Shown piece after piece: positions 17,568-28,272 of a stretch of DNA of 64,000 nt (the first letter of the stretch is position 1; each line of letters opens with the position of its first letter). The stretch spans positions 1,798,001 through 1,862,000 of the forward strand of contig NZ_JAOQNK010000001.1 in assembly GCF_025961315.1 (NCBI RefSeq). The letters are read 5' to 3'. Below the pieces are notes generated by a model. It did no database searches, was not told the DNA's origin, and saw only the letters and a list, made by a program, of their open reading frames with translations. This DNA comes from Sphingobacterium kitahiroshimense. GTDB lineage: Bacteria; Bacteroidota; Bacteroidia; Sphingobacteriales; Sphingobacteriaceae. Made by a program: the position numbers and the translations under genes.

Positions 17568-17775
17568 ATGTTTGAAAAAGTTGAGAATTACTATCACAGT
17601 AAAAAAGAACCAATAAAAAGTTGTTTACTAGCATTAAAAGAAATTATTCTCAGACTGGATCCGCTTATAACAGAAACGCAGAAATGGGGCATGCCCTGTT
17701 TCTGCTATAAAAATAGAATATTTTGTTATCTGTCAATAGATTCAAAAAAAGATATTCCCTATATCATGATGGTAG
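17568..17775 (+). pseudogene. DUF1801 gene, 5' part (interrupted by IS21-family element)
   Basis: The first about 69 codons ('MFEKVENYYHSKKEP', 'TETQKWGMPCFCYKNRIFCYLS') match the DUF1801/YdhG-like family. The frame is cut at 17775 by an IS21-type insertion and resumes at 20287. Removing the element and one GGTAG copy restores a continuous frame through 'IMMVEGRHLDIP'. The restored protein would be about 126 aa. Confidence 0.9.
17771..17775. repeat. Target-site duplication, left copy (GGTAG)
   Basis: GGTAG immediately precedes the left end of the IS21-family element and recurs at 20287-20291. Five bp is within the range for this family. Confidence 0.85.
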
Positions 17776-17864
17776 TGTAAGTAGCAACTTTGTATCAACA
17801 GATTTTAGCAAAAGTAATTCGCCATTACATTAGCTAAAATTAAAAAAAGGCCGCATCTTTTGGT

Positions 17865-19436
17865 GTGAAACAAAATCAATGTCGGCCTCTTAATAAAAAC
17901 AGAGTTTTTATGTGGTACAAAGTTAAAGAATTAATTGGATCGGGACTAAACATAAGTCAGATTCATGTTGAAACCGGTTTAGACCGGGCTACAGTACGCA
18001 AGTATCTGTCACTTTCAGAAAAAGGTTTCCATGACTGGATCTCACGGCCCAGAAATCTCCCCAAGAAACTTTCGGTCTATTACAGTTATGTGAAAGAAAC
18101 CCTGGAGCTTCAGCCCTATCTATCCGCCGCACAGGTTGAGGATCGCCTTATGGAGCGATATTCCGACCTCCCTACGGTACATAGCAAAACCATCTATAAT
18201 TTTGTCAGGAACATCCGTCTTGAACATGGCCTGGTAAAATACAGGGATAAACAGGCGCGTGATTATGAAAAATTGCCGGATACACCTTATGGCCAGCAGG
18301 CACAGGTTGACTTTGGACAGGCCTTTATGCAGACCGACACCACTTACCAGATGAAAGTTTACTTCTTTGCAATGGTACTGAGCCGCTCTCGGCAAAAGTT
18401 TGTTTACTTCCAGAACCATCCGTTTACCACCACAACAGCTGTTTATGCACATGAACTTGCTTTTGAGTTTTTTCAGGGTATCCCTCAGCAGATCATCTAT
18501 GACCAGGACCGGGTATTCATCCAGGAAGAAAACCTTGGCGATATCCTGTTGACTGACGGTTTCCGTTCTTTTTGTGACAGTAACCCATTTGAACCAGTGT
18601 TCTGCAGAAAGGCTGATCCTGAATCAAAGGGAAAAATAGAGAATGTGGTCAAATATGTAAAGCATAACTTTCTTCGTGGACGCTTATATAAAACAGTTCC
18701 TGTCCTGCAGAAAGAGGCTCTGGACTGGCTTAAAAGACGTGGCAACGGAAAAGTACATGGCAGCACCGGTAAGATACCCCATAAGGAATGGCTGATGGAG
18801 CAAAAGTATCTGCAGTCTATCACTGCTGCTCCAACTTTACCTAAGACAATGTTACCTGAATACTTTGTAAGAAAAGATAACTGTATTACCTATCGGGGCA
18901 ATTACTATAGTCTTCCATCTGGAAGTTATAAAGGTCAGGGAACCAAAGTACTGCTTGAAATCAAGGGGAGCAGTATGTGCATCTATAGCGAAGCGAATCA
19001 GATAGTGGCACGGCATATCATCTCACAGCAGAAAGGCTATATCGTACGTCTTGAAGGACATAAAAGAACCGGTTCAGACCGTGTTGAACAAACCACAGCA
19101 GAAGTGACCGCTCTTTTTAACAATAATAATGGGGTCATTTATCTTACGCTTTTAAAAGAAAACAGACCGAGGTATTACCATGACAGTCTGAAAGTGATCC
19201 TTAAAAATCTCAGGAGTGCATCGCAGGAATCTATAGATCAGACATTGGGCATATGTCTGGAAAACAAAATCTTCAATGCCTATGAATTCTCCCAGGTTCT
19301 CAATCTGCAGAAGAAACTGCATCCTGCAGGCACAGAATATCTAACAGTCGGATCCAGTGCTGACACTACGCATTTACAGCAGGGCCTGGATCCTGAAACC
19401 AGTAATATCAATTATTATGAATCTATACTCAACTAA
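17865..19436 (+). CDS. istA: IS21 family transposase IstA
   Basis: 523 aa from a GTG codon; the ATG at 17910 ('MWYKVKELIGSGLN') is an alternative. An N-terminal helix-turn-helix ('SGLNISQIHVETGLDRATVRKYL') is followed by an rve-type integrase core with acidic residues in 'QAQVDFGQAF', 'IYDQDRVFIQEE' and 'ADPESKGKIENVVKYVK'. The C-terminal Mu-transposase-like domain follows. It cuts and joins the element ends with the help of the IstB ATPase. It is separated from istB by 2 bp, so translation is probably coupled. Confidence 0.93.
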   Translation: MKQNQCRPLNKNRVFMWYKVKELIGSGLNISQIHVETGLDRATVRKYLSLSEKGFHDWISRPRNLPKKLSVYYSYVKETLELQPYLSAAQVEDRLMERYSDLPTVHSKTIYNFVRNIRLEHGLVKYRDKQARDYEKLPDTPYGQQAQVDFGQAFMQTDTTYQMKVYFFAMVLSRSRQKFVYFQNHPFTTTTAVYAHELAFEFFQGIPQQIIYDQDRVFIQEENLGDILLTDGFRSFCDSNPFEPVFCRKADPESKGKIENVVKYVKHNFLRGRLYKTVPVLQKEALDWLKRRGNGKVHGSTGKIPHKEWLMEQKYLQSITAAPTLPKTMLPEYFVRKDNCITYRGNYYSLPSGSYKGQGTKVLLEIKGSSMCIYSEANQIVARHIISQQKGYIVRLEGHKRTGSDRVEQTTAEVTALFNNNNGVIYLTLLKENRPRYYHDSLKVILKNLRSASQESIDQTLGICLENKIFNAYEFSQVLNLQKKLHPAGTEYLTVGSSADTTHLQQGLDPETSNINYYESILN

Positions 19437-19438
19437 TC

Positions 19439-20215
19439 ATGGAACAGATCAAACAAATCAAAGAACATGCAGAGACATTGCGTCTGACCAATCTCAAAAA
19501 AGCTCCGGAAGAACTGATCCATCGGGCACAGATCGATAAACCGTCCTATATGGATTTTATCATGGAGATATTGGCAAGTGAAGTGAGCTACCGAAAATCG
19601 GCAGATCTGGAAAGAAGAATCCGGCTGGCCAAATTACCCAAGCATAATGATCTGGACAGCTATGACTTTAATGTGTCCAACGGATTATTAAAGGCTGAAC
19701 TGGCTCAGCTCAGAGAGTTGTTGTGGCTCGAACAGAATTATAACCTGATACTGATGGGACCCAGCGGAACAGGAAAAACATATCTGGCAGCGGGGCTGAT
19801 CCATGACGCTCTGATTGCCGGCTACCGTGCATATTTTCTGAGTATGGAGGAACTAACCAATATCCTCAAGATGAAGGATATCACTGTATCGGCAATGAAT
19901 GCGTATAACCGGCTATTAAAAGCACATGTACTGGCTATTGATGATATCATGCTTTTCCCTATCAATAAAGTTCAGGCTGTGGCTTTCTTCAATATGATCA
20001 ACCACCTCCATGAACAGGCATCCATCATTATCACAACCAATAAGTCTCCAAAACAGTGGGCAGAAACGCTTGAGGACGAAGTGCTGGCAACAGCATTATT
20101 GGATAGATTATTATATCGATGTGAGGTTGTTAAATTGAAAGGAACAAGTTATCGGATGGATAACAGACAAACGATCTTCCCTGAAAAAAAACAAGAAAAT
20201 ACACCGGAAAAGTAA
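19439..20215 (+). CDS. istB: IS21 family helper ATPase IstB
   Basis: 258 aa AAA+ protein related to DnaC. Walker A is 'LMGPSGTGKTYLAAGLI' at about residues 105-121, Walker B 'VLAIDDIML', and sensor-type 'IITTNKSPKQWAE' follows. IstB assembles on target DNA and recruits IstA. The gene follows istA by 2 bp and runs to about 70 bp before the right end of the element. Confidence 0.93.
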   Translation: MEQIKQIKEHAETLRLTNLKKAPEELIHRAQIDKPSYMDFIMEILASEVSYRKSADLERRIRLAKLPKHNDLDSYDFNVSNGLLKAELAQLRELLWLEQNYNLILMGPSGTGKTYLAAGLIHDALIAGYRAYFLSMEELTNILKMKDITVSAMNAYNRLLKAHVLAIDDIMLFPINKVQAVAFFNMINHLHEQASIIITTNKSPKQWAETLEDEVLATALLDRLLYRCEVVKLKGTSYRMDNRQTIFPEKKQENTPEK

Positions 20216-20286
20216 ATGTATTTTTTTGAAGAAAAGTGGTGAAATACTTTTGCTAAAAATTGATGAAAGTAAATTTGCTATTTACA

Positions 20287-20464
20287 GGTAGAAGGCAGAC
20301 ATTTAGATATTCCAGCTCTTCAATCGGGAAATCGTTCTAAAATGAAAGTTTTTTATGTTGATCCCAACGCAGACTTCGATTTAGTTACGATCAATCACAT
20401 CATGCAAGGAGCACTGAATCTTTATAGAAACGGCTTACTGAAAACAAGTACAAAAAATACATAA
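20287..20464 (+). pseudogene. DUF1801 gene, 3' part (after the IS21-family element)
   Basis: Continues the frame broken at 17775: 'VEGRHLDIPALQSGNRSKM', 'VFYVDPNADFDL' and 'INHIMQGALNLYRNG' followed by TAA at 20462. It starts with the second GGTAG copy. There is no start codon of its own, so it is not expected to be translated. Confidence 0.88.
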
Positions 20465-20519
20465 ACAAAAATCCTCAACAATGTAGCTACCCTATTATAA
20501 AGAATAACAATAGGTTAAT

Positions 20520-20685
20520 CTAGGATCATACACTATCAATTCTATGATCACACACCTCCACCCAAGTACAACCCTAGGATCATACAACAAGGACTATATG
20601 ACCCCACTTGCACCACACAAGGACTAGCCTAGGATCATACAACACGAACTATACGATGATACTAGATCCACTAAACATACAGGCC
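20520..20685. repeat. Degenerate tandem repeat, 54-55 bp units made of 11-bp sub-units
   Basis: CTAGGATCATAC begins at 20520, 20574 and 20629, giving spacings of 54 and 55 bp. Within a period, related 11-mers recur in an 11-bp register, for example AACAAGGACTA at 20586 and AACACGAACTA at 20641. The repeats occupy the 380-bp non-coding space between the broken DUF1801 gene and the DUF4230 gene. No ORF explains them. Confidence 0.7.
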
Positions 20686-20846
20686 TTCTGTACCTTTTCT
20701 ATGCACAATATGCCCACATCAAATAACCAATGTAGCTTATTATATACTTATACGTTAAGCTATGATACATCACATAAAATCGTAATGAAATAAAAATTTT
20801 ACATATATATAGTAATTGTTGGTCTATAAATTGATTGTATTAAGTT

Positions 20847-21407
20847 ATGGCAAGATTTTTAAAAGTAATATTCTTATTAGCTATTATTGCGGTCTTCGGA
20901 TGGTTGCTATGGTCTAAGTTTGAAAACAAAACTACAAAAGTTACTACACATCAACTTTTGATCGAGCGAATAGAAGCAATGGGCAAGCTTGAATTGGTCA
21001 AATATAGATTTAGCGATGTTGTTGAACATAAAAATATTACAACATTCTTACCCGACGCAAGTGTACTACTTATCATAAAAGCAGATGCCGTTGGATGTAT
21101 CGATTTAACAAAAGTCAAACAAGAAGATATTGAAGTTTTTGGAGACTCTGTTTCTATGCGTTTACCTTTACCTGAAATTTGCTACATAAAGATAGATCAT
21201 AAATCTTCCCGAGTTTACGATACCAAAATGGCATTCTTTCGAGAAGCTGACCTTGTAGATGAAGCCTATAAAAATGCGGAAAAGGAGATTGCAACCGAGG
21301 TGAAGAAATCAGACATATTGCAACAAACCCGAGCAAATGCACTAAATGTTTTCACCCCTTTACTTAAAGGACTAGGTTTTAATAAAATTAGTTTGTCTTT
21401 CGAATAA
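20847..21407 (+). CDS. DUF4230 domain-containing membrane-anchored protein
   Basis: 186 aa. An N-terminal membrane anchor (about residues 4-22, 'FLKVIFLLAIIAVFGWLLW') is followed by a DUF4230 domain: 'MGKLELVKYRFSDVVEHKN', 'LLIIKADAVGCIDLTKVKQEDI', 'VSMRLPLPEICYIKID' and 'ALNVFTPLLKGLGFNKI'. The family is common in Bacteroidota and Firmicutes and uncharacterised. The soluble part likely faces the periplasm. It stands alone. Confidence 0.82.
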   Translation: MARFLKVIFLLAIIAVFGWLLWSKFENKTTKVTTHQLLIERIEAMGKLELVKYRFSDVVEHKNITTFLPDASVLLIIKADAVGCIDLTKVKQEDIEVFGDSVSMRLPLPEICYIKIDHKSSRVYDTKMAFFREADLVDEAYKNAEKEIATEVKKSDILQQTRANALNVFTPLLKGLGFNKISLSFE

Positions 21408-21558
21408 TTACATCGATTAACATATTTTAATTGTAATCAATAAACGCGCAAATCGGAAGTTATGATTAAATCATAACTTCATAATTAGATCAAAATTTCA
21501 CATCAAAAAAAATAAAACGAATTATTTTTTTTAGGAATCAACTTCATACATAGTCATG

Positions 21559-21592
21559 ATTATTTGACAGTATAGCTATACTGTCAAATAAT
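21559..21592. promoter_or_regulatory. 34-bp perfect palindrome
   Basis: ATTATTTGACAGTATAG (21559-21575) is followed at once by its exact reverse complement (21576-21592). It lies between the DUF4230 gene and the convergent GNAT remnant. It lacks the T-run of a normal terminator, so a dimeric-protein binding site or a cruciform/hairpin is possible. Confidence 0.6.
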
Positions 21593-21643
21593 ATACAATT
21601 ATTAAAGTCGATCAACAGTTCTAAAACTTAAAATGAAATCAAT

Positions 21644-21961
21644 CTATTGATATGAACGATCTAAATGCAACGCCATTTGTATATTACAACGTTTATAAGA
21701 CGTATCTCGTCCTGCTATTTTTTTAAATCCTAATTTATGATATAAATTAATTGCTGGCTTTAAAATAGTATTACTTTCTAAATACAAATTTTGCGCTCCT
21801 AATTCCTTTGCCTTCTTTAATACCGCCTGCCCCAGTAGAAATCCAATATTTTTTCCTTGTGCGCTCGGTGAAACTGCCATTTTAGCCATTTCATAATCAT
21901 AATCTTCTTGATGCATTTTAATCAAAGCACAAACCCCTACAGGCTTATTATTATAAATAAG
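21644..21961 (-). pseudogene. GNAT family N-acetyltransferase, 5'-truncated
   Basis: The open frame encodes only the C-terminal half of a GNAT enzyme: 'NNKPVGVCALIKMHQEDYDYEMAKMAVSPSAQGKNIGFLLGQAVL' contains the acetyl-CoA motif (Q/R-x-x-G-x-G/A region) and 'AINLYHKLGFKKI' is the usual end. Upstream, the frame meets a TAG at 21962-21964 and no N-terminal half is recognisable in the next 150 bp. The 93-residue piece is too short to be a full enzyme, so it is called a remnant. Confidence 0.7.
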
Positions 21962-22117
21962 CTACCTAGATTTTCCATTTCAAAACCTACCTATTTAATG
22001 ATTTACTTAACTTTACAAATCCCCTTCTATCCGTTACGATATTACTCAAACAAAAAACTATAATCAGTACGAGAACTTACCTTCAAAAAATAACAATTAT
22101 TAATACACAAAAACAAA

Positions 22118-22663
22118 ATGAATACACGTAAAAATAACTTTTATGTCATCACAGGAGGGCCTGGTGTGGGCAAAACCACCTTGATTGATGCTTTAAAGTC
22201 TAAAGGATATTCTACGGTTGCAGAAGATGCCCGATCAATCATTAAACAGCAGATACTAAAAAGAGGAGATGCTTTACCCTGGAAAAATAAAGATTTATAT
22301 GCTTTATTACTGCTTAATGCATCAGTAAAAAGCTATCATGCAATATCCAATAAGAACGATAACATTTACTTCTTTGATCGCGGTATAGTAGACACCATTT
22401 GTTATGCAGAAATGATTAACTTCAAAATTCCTACTGCAATGCTTCAAAATGCAAAAACCCATAAATACAATAGCACTGTATTTATACTTCCTCCTTGGTC
22501 ACAGATCTATACAACTGACGATGAAAGAAAACAAACATGGGAAGAAGCTCTCTATACATTTGAAATTATGAAAAAAACTTATTTTAATAATGGTTATAAT
22601 GTAATAGAAGTACCTATAGGAGCTGTTGATCTAAGGGTAGATTTTATATTGAAGCATATATAA
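22118..22663 (+). CDS. AAA family ATPase / small NTP-binding protein (AAA_28-like)
   Basis: 181 aa. Walker A at residues 13-20 ('GGPGVGKTTL'), then 'VAEDARSIIKQQILKRGDALPWKN', 'IYFFDRGIVDTICYAEM' with a DR pair, and 'QTWEEALYTFEIMKKTYFNNGYNVIEVP'. This order is typical of the AAA_28 kinase-like family, which resembles NMN adenylyltransferase-linked (NadR) kinase domains. Substrate unknown, probably a small-molecule kinase in the cytoplasm. It has no close partner gene. Confidence 0.82.
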   Translation: MNTRKNNFYVITGGPGVGKTTLIDALKSKGYSTVAEDARSIIKQQILKRGDALPWKNKDLYALLLLNASVKSYHAISNKNDNIYFFDRGIVDTICYAEMINFKIPTAMLQNAKTHKYNSTVFILPPWSQIYTTDDERKQTWEEALYTFEIMKKTYFNNGYNVIEVPIGAVDLRVDFILKHI

Positions 22664-24405
<1,742 letters not shown>

Positions 24406-24433
24406 TAAAATTTCTAAACTGATATTTGAATTC

Positions 24434-24479
24434 ATTATAATAAAAGGAGGAAGCTAAAACTTCCTCCTTTTATTATAAT
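24434..24479. terminator. Strong bidirectional terminator
   Basis: A 20-bp perfect stem: ATTATAATAAAAGGAGGAAG (24434-24453) pairs with 24460-24479 around a CTAAAA loop. It lies between the flavin monooxygenase and the convergent gene at 24495. Confidence 0.92.
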
Positions 24480-24494
24480 CAATAGTTATTAAGA

Positions 24495-24965
24495 CTAACA
24501 TATACGCGTATCAATCCAAAAATTATCACGCATTTTCAATATTGATTCTGGAGTGACCCGATTTAAAATATAGGATTGTTCTGCGTTTAAAAGGTCCTTT
24601 TGATCCTGTTCATCTTCAACAAAAAGCATTCGCAAAATAGCATCATTTTCCAATGCTTCTATATCAGACTCCACTACTTTTGTATCATTCGATAGAAACC
24701 AATTTTTAGCTTCTTCCTTATTTAAAAATTTTAAATACATTAAACAAGAATCAAACTCTCCTAATTCTTTTACTACTTTTTCTGGATATTGATTTCGAAT
24801 GTATTCTTCATATAGTTCACGTCTATTATTACGTAAAGCATAATTTCTTATTACCAATCGATGTGGATCACTCTCTATGCTAAATTTTTGAGGATTTTCT
24901 AAAAATCCGTAATGCTTATTGTATCGAACAACACGCGCATTCAAACTTTTTTTATCATTCTCCAT
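24495..24965 (-). CDS. Hypothetical protein, 156 aa
   Basis: The start at 24965 ('MENDKKSLNARVVRYNKH') is preferred to upstream codons. The protein is hydrophilic and charged, with no signal peptide or membrane segment. 'RLVIRNYALRNNRRELYEEYIRNQY' and 'AEQSYILNRVTPESILKMRDNFW' suggest an all-helical cytoplasmic protein. I do not recognise the family. It is convergent with the flavin monooxygenase and upstream of nothing obviously related. Confidence 0.6.
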   Translation of the reverse strand: MENDKKSLNARVVRYNKHYGFLENPQKFSIESDPHRLVIRNYALRNNRRELYEEYIRNQYPEKVVKELGEFDSCLMYLKFLNKEEAKNWFLSNDTKVVESDIEALENDAILRMLFVEDEQDQKDLLNAEQSYILNRVTPESILKMRDNFWIDTRIC

Positions 24966-25127
24966 AAAAATCTCTTCATTACTTATATACATAACAATCA
25001 AATGCTTATAGTGTTTAATTATTGTATACAGGAATTAAAAACAAAGAAATCTACGAATAAATAATATAATTTAAAAACGATTGTCAATACCACTTACAAG
25101 GCTCATCAGTAAGGAAAATTACATCTT

Positions 25128-25691
25128 TTACAAAAAAGTAAATTCACCTTTAAAAACTATTTCTTTATCTACTAAACTATAATTTTCATCATATTCAGCT
25201 TGATAAAAAATGACGTAAATTGGTTGTGTTAAATCTGTAACTGACATCAATTTATCTGCTTCCAAAATATCGATTTTGTCAATAGTACGATTCCCTGTCC
25301 AACTTTTAGCAGTACCTTTCGCATTCGGATCAAACCGATGATCTTGAGCTGATGTAAAATACCAGTAACTTGGTACATCATTACTCAACGTTAAAGTTTG
25401 ATTTGGATTAAATTGCTCATCTGCCATTCCAGTATTTTCAAACCATGAAACTTCATGATCGATAATTCCCAATGCTGCGAGATAAACGTCCTTATCCAAT
25501 GTCGCCCCTACTAAAAAGCCTTCCATCCCTTCTGAGTTTAGTTGAAAAGTGAATGGAGATTTAGCAAGTTTATACTGATCAAAAGTGCTGGAGATTATTT
25601 CCCCTCCTTGGATGATACTAACTTCCAGTTGTTGACAAAAACTCATTATAGAAGTAAATAATAAGCCCAAAGTCATAATCAATCTAGTCAT
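25128..25691 (-). CDS. Hypothetical exported protein, 187 aa
   Basis: A signal peptide ('MTRLIMTLGLLFTSIMSFCQ') is followed by a beta-rich 165-residue domain ('LEVSIIQGGEIISSTFDQY', 'SYWYFTSAQDHRFDPNAKG', 'PIYVIFYQAEYDENYSL'). No known domain or catalytic motif was recognised. Probably periplasmic. It is flanked by AT-rich spacers and not in an obvious operon. Confidence 0.65.
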   Translation of the reverse strand: MTRLIMTLGLLFTSIMSFCQQLEVSIIQGGEIISSTFDQYKLAKSPFTFQLNSEGMEGFLVGATLDKDVYLAALGIIDHEVSWFENTGMADEQFNPNQTLTLSNDVPSYWYFTSAQDHRFDPNAKGTAKSWTGNRTIDKIDILEADKLMSVTDLTQPIYVIFYQAEYDENYSLVDKEIVFKGEFTFL

Positions 25692-25924
25692 GTAAAACGT
25701 GTATAATAAAATTTTAAATTAATAACACAAAGTAAAGTAAATCCTAAAAGACTAAAACCCCTGTTTTCCGCTAATTTTGAACGATTAATTAGATTAAAAT
25801 AAAAAAACACGATTATCATTTAAAAGCTATTTTATAATCTCGTAATTTTAACAATCTTTTTATACACTTACTTCTGTCTTTGCAAAAACCAAAAATAAGT
25901 GTCTTTAACACAACACAGCTATTG

Positions 25925-26758
25925 ATGAAATACATTCAACTATTCATTGCGTTCATGTTTACGGCAAATAACCTATCTGCTCAAAAAAAAATTACGATCG
26001 GGCAAACTGATCAGATATACTCTACAATACTCAAAGAAAATAGGAAAATAAACATATATCTACCAGAAGGATATAATGTTGCTGATACAATTAAATATCC
26101 AATAATTTACATATTAGATGGTGGCATAGAAGAAGATTTTATTCATATAGTTGGAATCGTTCGCTATTATACACAACCCTGGATTGCGCAGTTTCCAAAA
26201 TCAATTGTTGTCGGTATCGAAAATACGAATAGAAAGAGAGATTTCACATTTGCAGTGTCCAACTTGGACTTCCTGGAAAAAGAAGGTTTTAAAAAAGAGA
26301 ATTTTCCACAATACGGAAAATCTGAAGCTTACATTTCATTTCTTCAAAAGGAACTACAGCCCTACATGGAAAATAAATATAACGCTAATAAAGACCGTAC
26401 TCTTATTGGAGAATCATTAGCTGGTCTATTAGCGTCTGAAATACTCTTAAAACAACCTGATTTATTTACTAAATATATTATTATTGCGCCTAGTTTATGG
26501 TGGGGAGAGCAAAAGCTCTTATTTGAAACGGCAAATTTATTAAATGCTAACATCAAAAAAACACTTAACGTATATTTAGGAGTTCCAAATAAAGATGAAG
26601 ATATAAAAATGTATAATGAATCAATAAAGTTTTCACAATCATTAAAGAAAAACAATAATATCAATTTGTCATTTGATTACTTACCAACCGAATTACATGC
26701 AACGATCGTACACCAGGCAGTATACAATGCTTTCAAAAAATTATACCCTAAAAACTAA
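25925..26758 (+). CDS. Secreted alpha/beta-hydrolase esterase (PF00756-type)
   Basis: 277 aa from the ATG at 25925, which directly opens a signal peptide ('MKYIQLFIAFMFTANNLSAQ'). The hydrolase fold shows 'INIYLPEGYNVADTIKYPIIYILDGG' and the nucleophile elbow 'LIGESLAGLLASEI' (G-x-S-x-G), with the likely His in 'TELHATIVHQAVYNA'. Relatives include enterobactin esterases (IroE/Fes) and feruloyl esterases; the substrate is uncertain. Located in the periplasm or outer membrane. Monocistronic. Confidence 0.85.
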   Translation: MKYIQLFIAFMFTANNLSAQKKITIGQTDQIYSTILKENRKINIYLPEGYNVADTIKYPIIYILDGGIEEDFIHIVGIVRYYTQPWIAQFPKSIVVGIENTNRKRDFTFAVSNLDFLEKEGFKKENFPQYGKSEAYISFLQKELQPYMENKYNANKDRTLIGESLAGLLASEILLKQPDLFTKYIIIAPSLWWGEQKLLFETANLLNANIKKTLNVYLGVPNKDEDIKMYNESIKFSQSLKKNNNINLSFDYLPTELHATIVHQAVYNAFKKLYPKN

Positions 26759-26926
26759 ATAATATTAAAATCAATTTGTAATTTTTAGACGGTGCTAGTT
26801 CGGTTAACTTTCAATTTTTTATAGCAAGTAATATCCTGAAAATATGTTAAATTTACTAGACTTTCAACATCAATACGATAATTGAGAAAGCGTCAATTAT
26901 AAATTTCATCTCCTAAAAATCGATTT

Positions 26927-27358
26927 ATGAATACTATTTTGAGAAATTTATTAGCGATAGTGGCGGGTGTGGTCATTGGCAGTATAGTTAATATGATATT
27001 TATTACAATCAGTAGTTCTATCATACCTCCACCAGATGGTGCAGATGTAACCACGACAGAAGGACTAAAAGCATCAATGCATATGTTTGAACCAAAGCAT
27101 TTTGTCTTTCCTTTTTTAGCACATGCCATCGGAACTTTAGTCGGAGCATGTATAACAACCTGGTTAGTCAAAGGGAAAAAACTTAGCTTTGCGTTTATAA
27201 TAGCTGTCTTTTTCTTAGCAGGTGGTGTAGCAAGTGTCTTTATGTTGCCCTCTCCAATGTGGTACACAATACTAGATTTGACTATAGCTTATATCCCAAT
27301 GGCATACTTGGGGGGAAAATTAGGATTAAGACTAAAATTGCAAAGTAACCACTCCTGA
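26927..27358 (+). CDS. Small integral membrane protein, unknown function
   Basis: 143 aa with four hydrophobic segments: about residues 5-27, 60-80, 88-105 and 110-128 ('FAFIIAVFFLAGGVASVFML', 'WYTILDLTIAYIPMAYLGG'). Similar four-span proteins are common in Bacteroidota without assigned function. No catalytic residues stand out. It is convergent with the GNAT gene at 27427. Confidence 0.65.
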   Translation: MNTILRNLLAIVAGVVIGSIVNMIFITISSSIIPPPDGADVTTTEGLKASMHMFEPKHFVFPFLAHAIGTLVGACITTWLVKGKKLSFAFIIAVFFLAGGVASVFMLPSPMWYTILDLTIAYIPMAYLGGKLGLRLKLQSNHS

Positions 27359-27426
27359 AACTTTTATTATAACTTCTTTAACAGAAAGAAGTGAGCATTC
27401 CTTCATAAACAGCTTATCAAAATACG

Positions 27427-27933
27427 CTATAACAGCATTTCGAATAATGTGAAAGAATTATTTTGATAATGAGCAGGCATATCAATAGCTTCTTTAATAC
27501 GAACTACATCAACAATTGTAAAACCACATTTCTCGTAATATTGATTCAATCGCTCATTTCCCGCCGTAGTATCCATTCTAATAAAGAATTTACTTCGCTC
27601 TCTGGCCAGAGCCTTAACAAATGCTATAATCTTAATAACGAAATTCTGACCTCTAAAAAGTGGGTTTGTAGCGATACGGTGAATATAAATTGCCGGATCT
27701 TTGTCTTTCTCTTGCCATATAATAGGATCTGAAGTTGTTAACAAAAAGACACAAGCGATTTGATTATTCAGAACAATCTTATAATGTTGTCCATTTTTTA
27801 TCTCTTCAAGTACAGCTCGAGCTTCAAATCCTTTCCAATTCACTTTTCCTAAAGCATGTTGATAGGCAATTGCCTGCTCATACAATTCCATATGTGCAGA
27901 CAAATCGTGAGGAGTACTTTTTTCTATAATCAT
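27427..27933 (-). CDS. GNAT family N-acetyltransferase
   Basis: 168 aa. 'IIEKSTPHDLSAHMELYEQAIAYQHALGKVNWKGF' begins the fold. The acetyl-CoA binding segment is 'IHRIATNPLFRGQNFVIKIIAFVKALARE', and 'NERLNQYYEKCGFTIVDVV' gives the conserved Tyr and C-terminal strand. Acceptor substrate unknown. Full length for the family, in contrast to the truncated copy at 21.6 kb. Confidence 0.82.
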   Translation of the reverse strand: MIIEKSTPHDLSAHMELYEQAIAYQHALGKVNWKGFEARAVLEEIKNGQHYKIVLNNQIACVFLLTTSDPIIWQEKDKDPAIYIHRIATNPLFRGQNFVIKIIAFVKALARERSKFFIRMDTTAGNERLNQYYEKCGFTIVDVVRIKEAIDMPAHYQNNSFTLFEMLL

Positions 27934-28033
27934 GCAGTTAAAATACAGTATTCCTTATAAATATAGATGATTAAACTACAATATTGTCCATTCATAAGTT
28001 TTTTCTGTCACATTATAGTTTTATCTTTGATGC

Positions 28034-28237
28034 ATGACTATTGAAGAACTAAAAGAATATTTTAATACGGTTTCATTACCAAATGAAATACAAATTACCG
28101 TGGATATGCATATCTTTGATTTACCTAAATTTCTGCAGGCAAACTTAGCGGCACTTGATCGCTGGAACAGAGAGTTAGAAAAATGTCCTTCCTATGTGCG
28201 TTTAATAAACTTAAAGAAAGCTATTGAAAATCAATAA
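28034..28237 (+). CDS. Small conserved protein, DUF6965-like
   Basis: 67 aa. The layout 'MTIEELKEYFNTVSLPNEIQ' followed by 'LPKFLQANLAALD' and a closing helix ('RLINLKKAIEN') resembles DUF6965, a small Bacteroidota family of unknown function; the assignment is from memory and tentative. No signal peptide. It stands alone between a GNAT gene and a convergent acyl-CoA-dehydrogenase-like gene. Confidence 0.5.
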   Translation: MTIEELKEYFNTVSLPNEIQITVDMHIFDLPKFLQANLAALDRWNRELEKCPSYVRLINLKKAIENQ

Positions 28238-28272
28238 CCACAATTACAACATTTTAAGAATTACAAATCGTC

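Larger units (their letters stand above)
17776..20286 (+). mobile_element. IS21-family insertion sequence, complete (2511 bp)
   Basis: The ends are imperfect inverted repeats starting TGTAAGTAGCAA on the left and, read from the right, TGTAAATAGCAA. The inner repeat TTTTAGCAAAAGTA occurs near both. Two genes, istA and istB, fill the interior, and a 5-bp GGTAG duplication flanks the element. Base composition is visibly more GC-rich than the neighbours. Both genes are open, so it may be active. Confidence 0.92.

Noticed and set aside
20520..20685. CRISPR array
   Set aside because: Only three degenerate repeats, spacing filled by related sub-repeats rather than unique spacers, and no cas genes.
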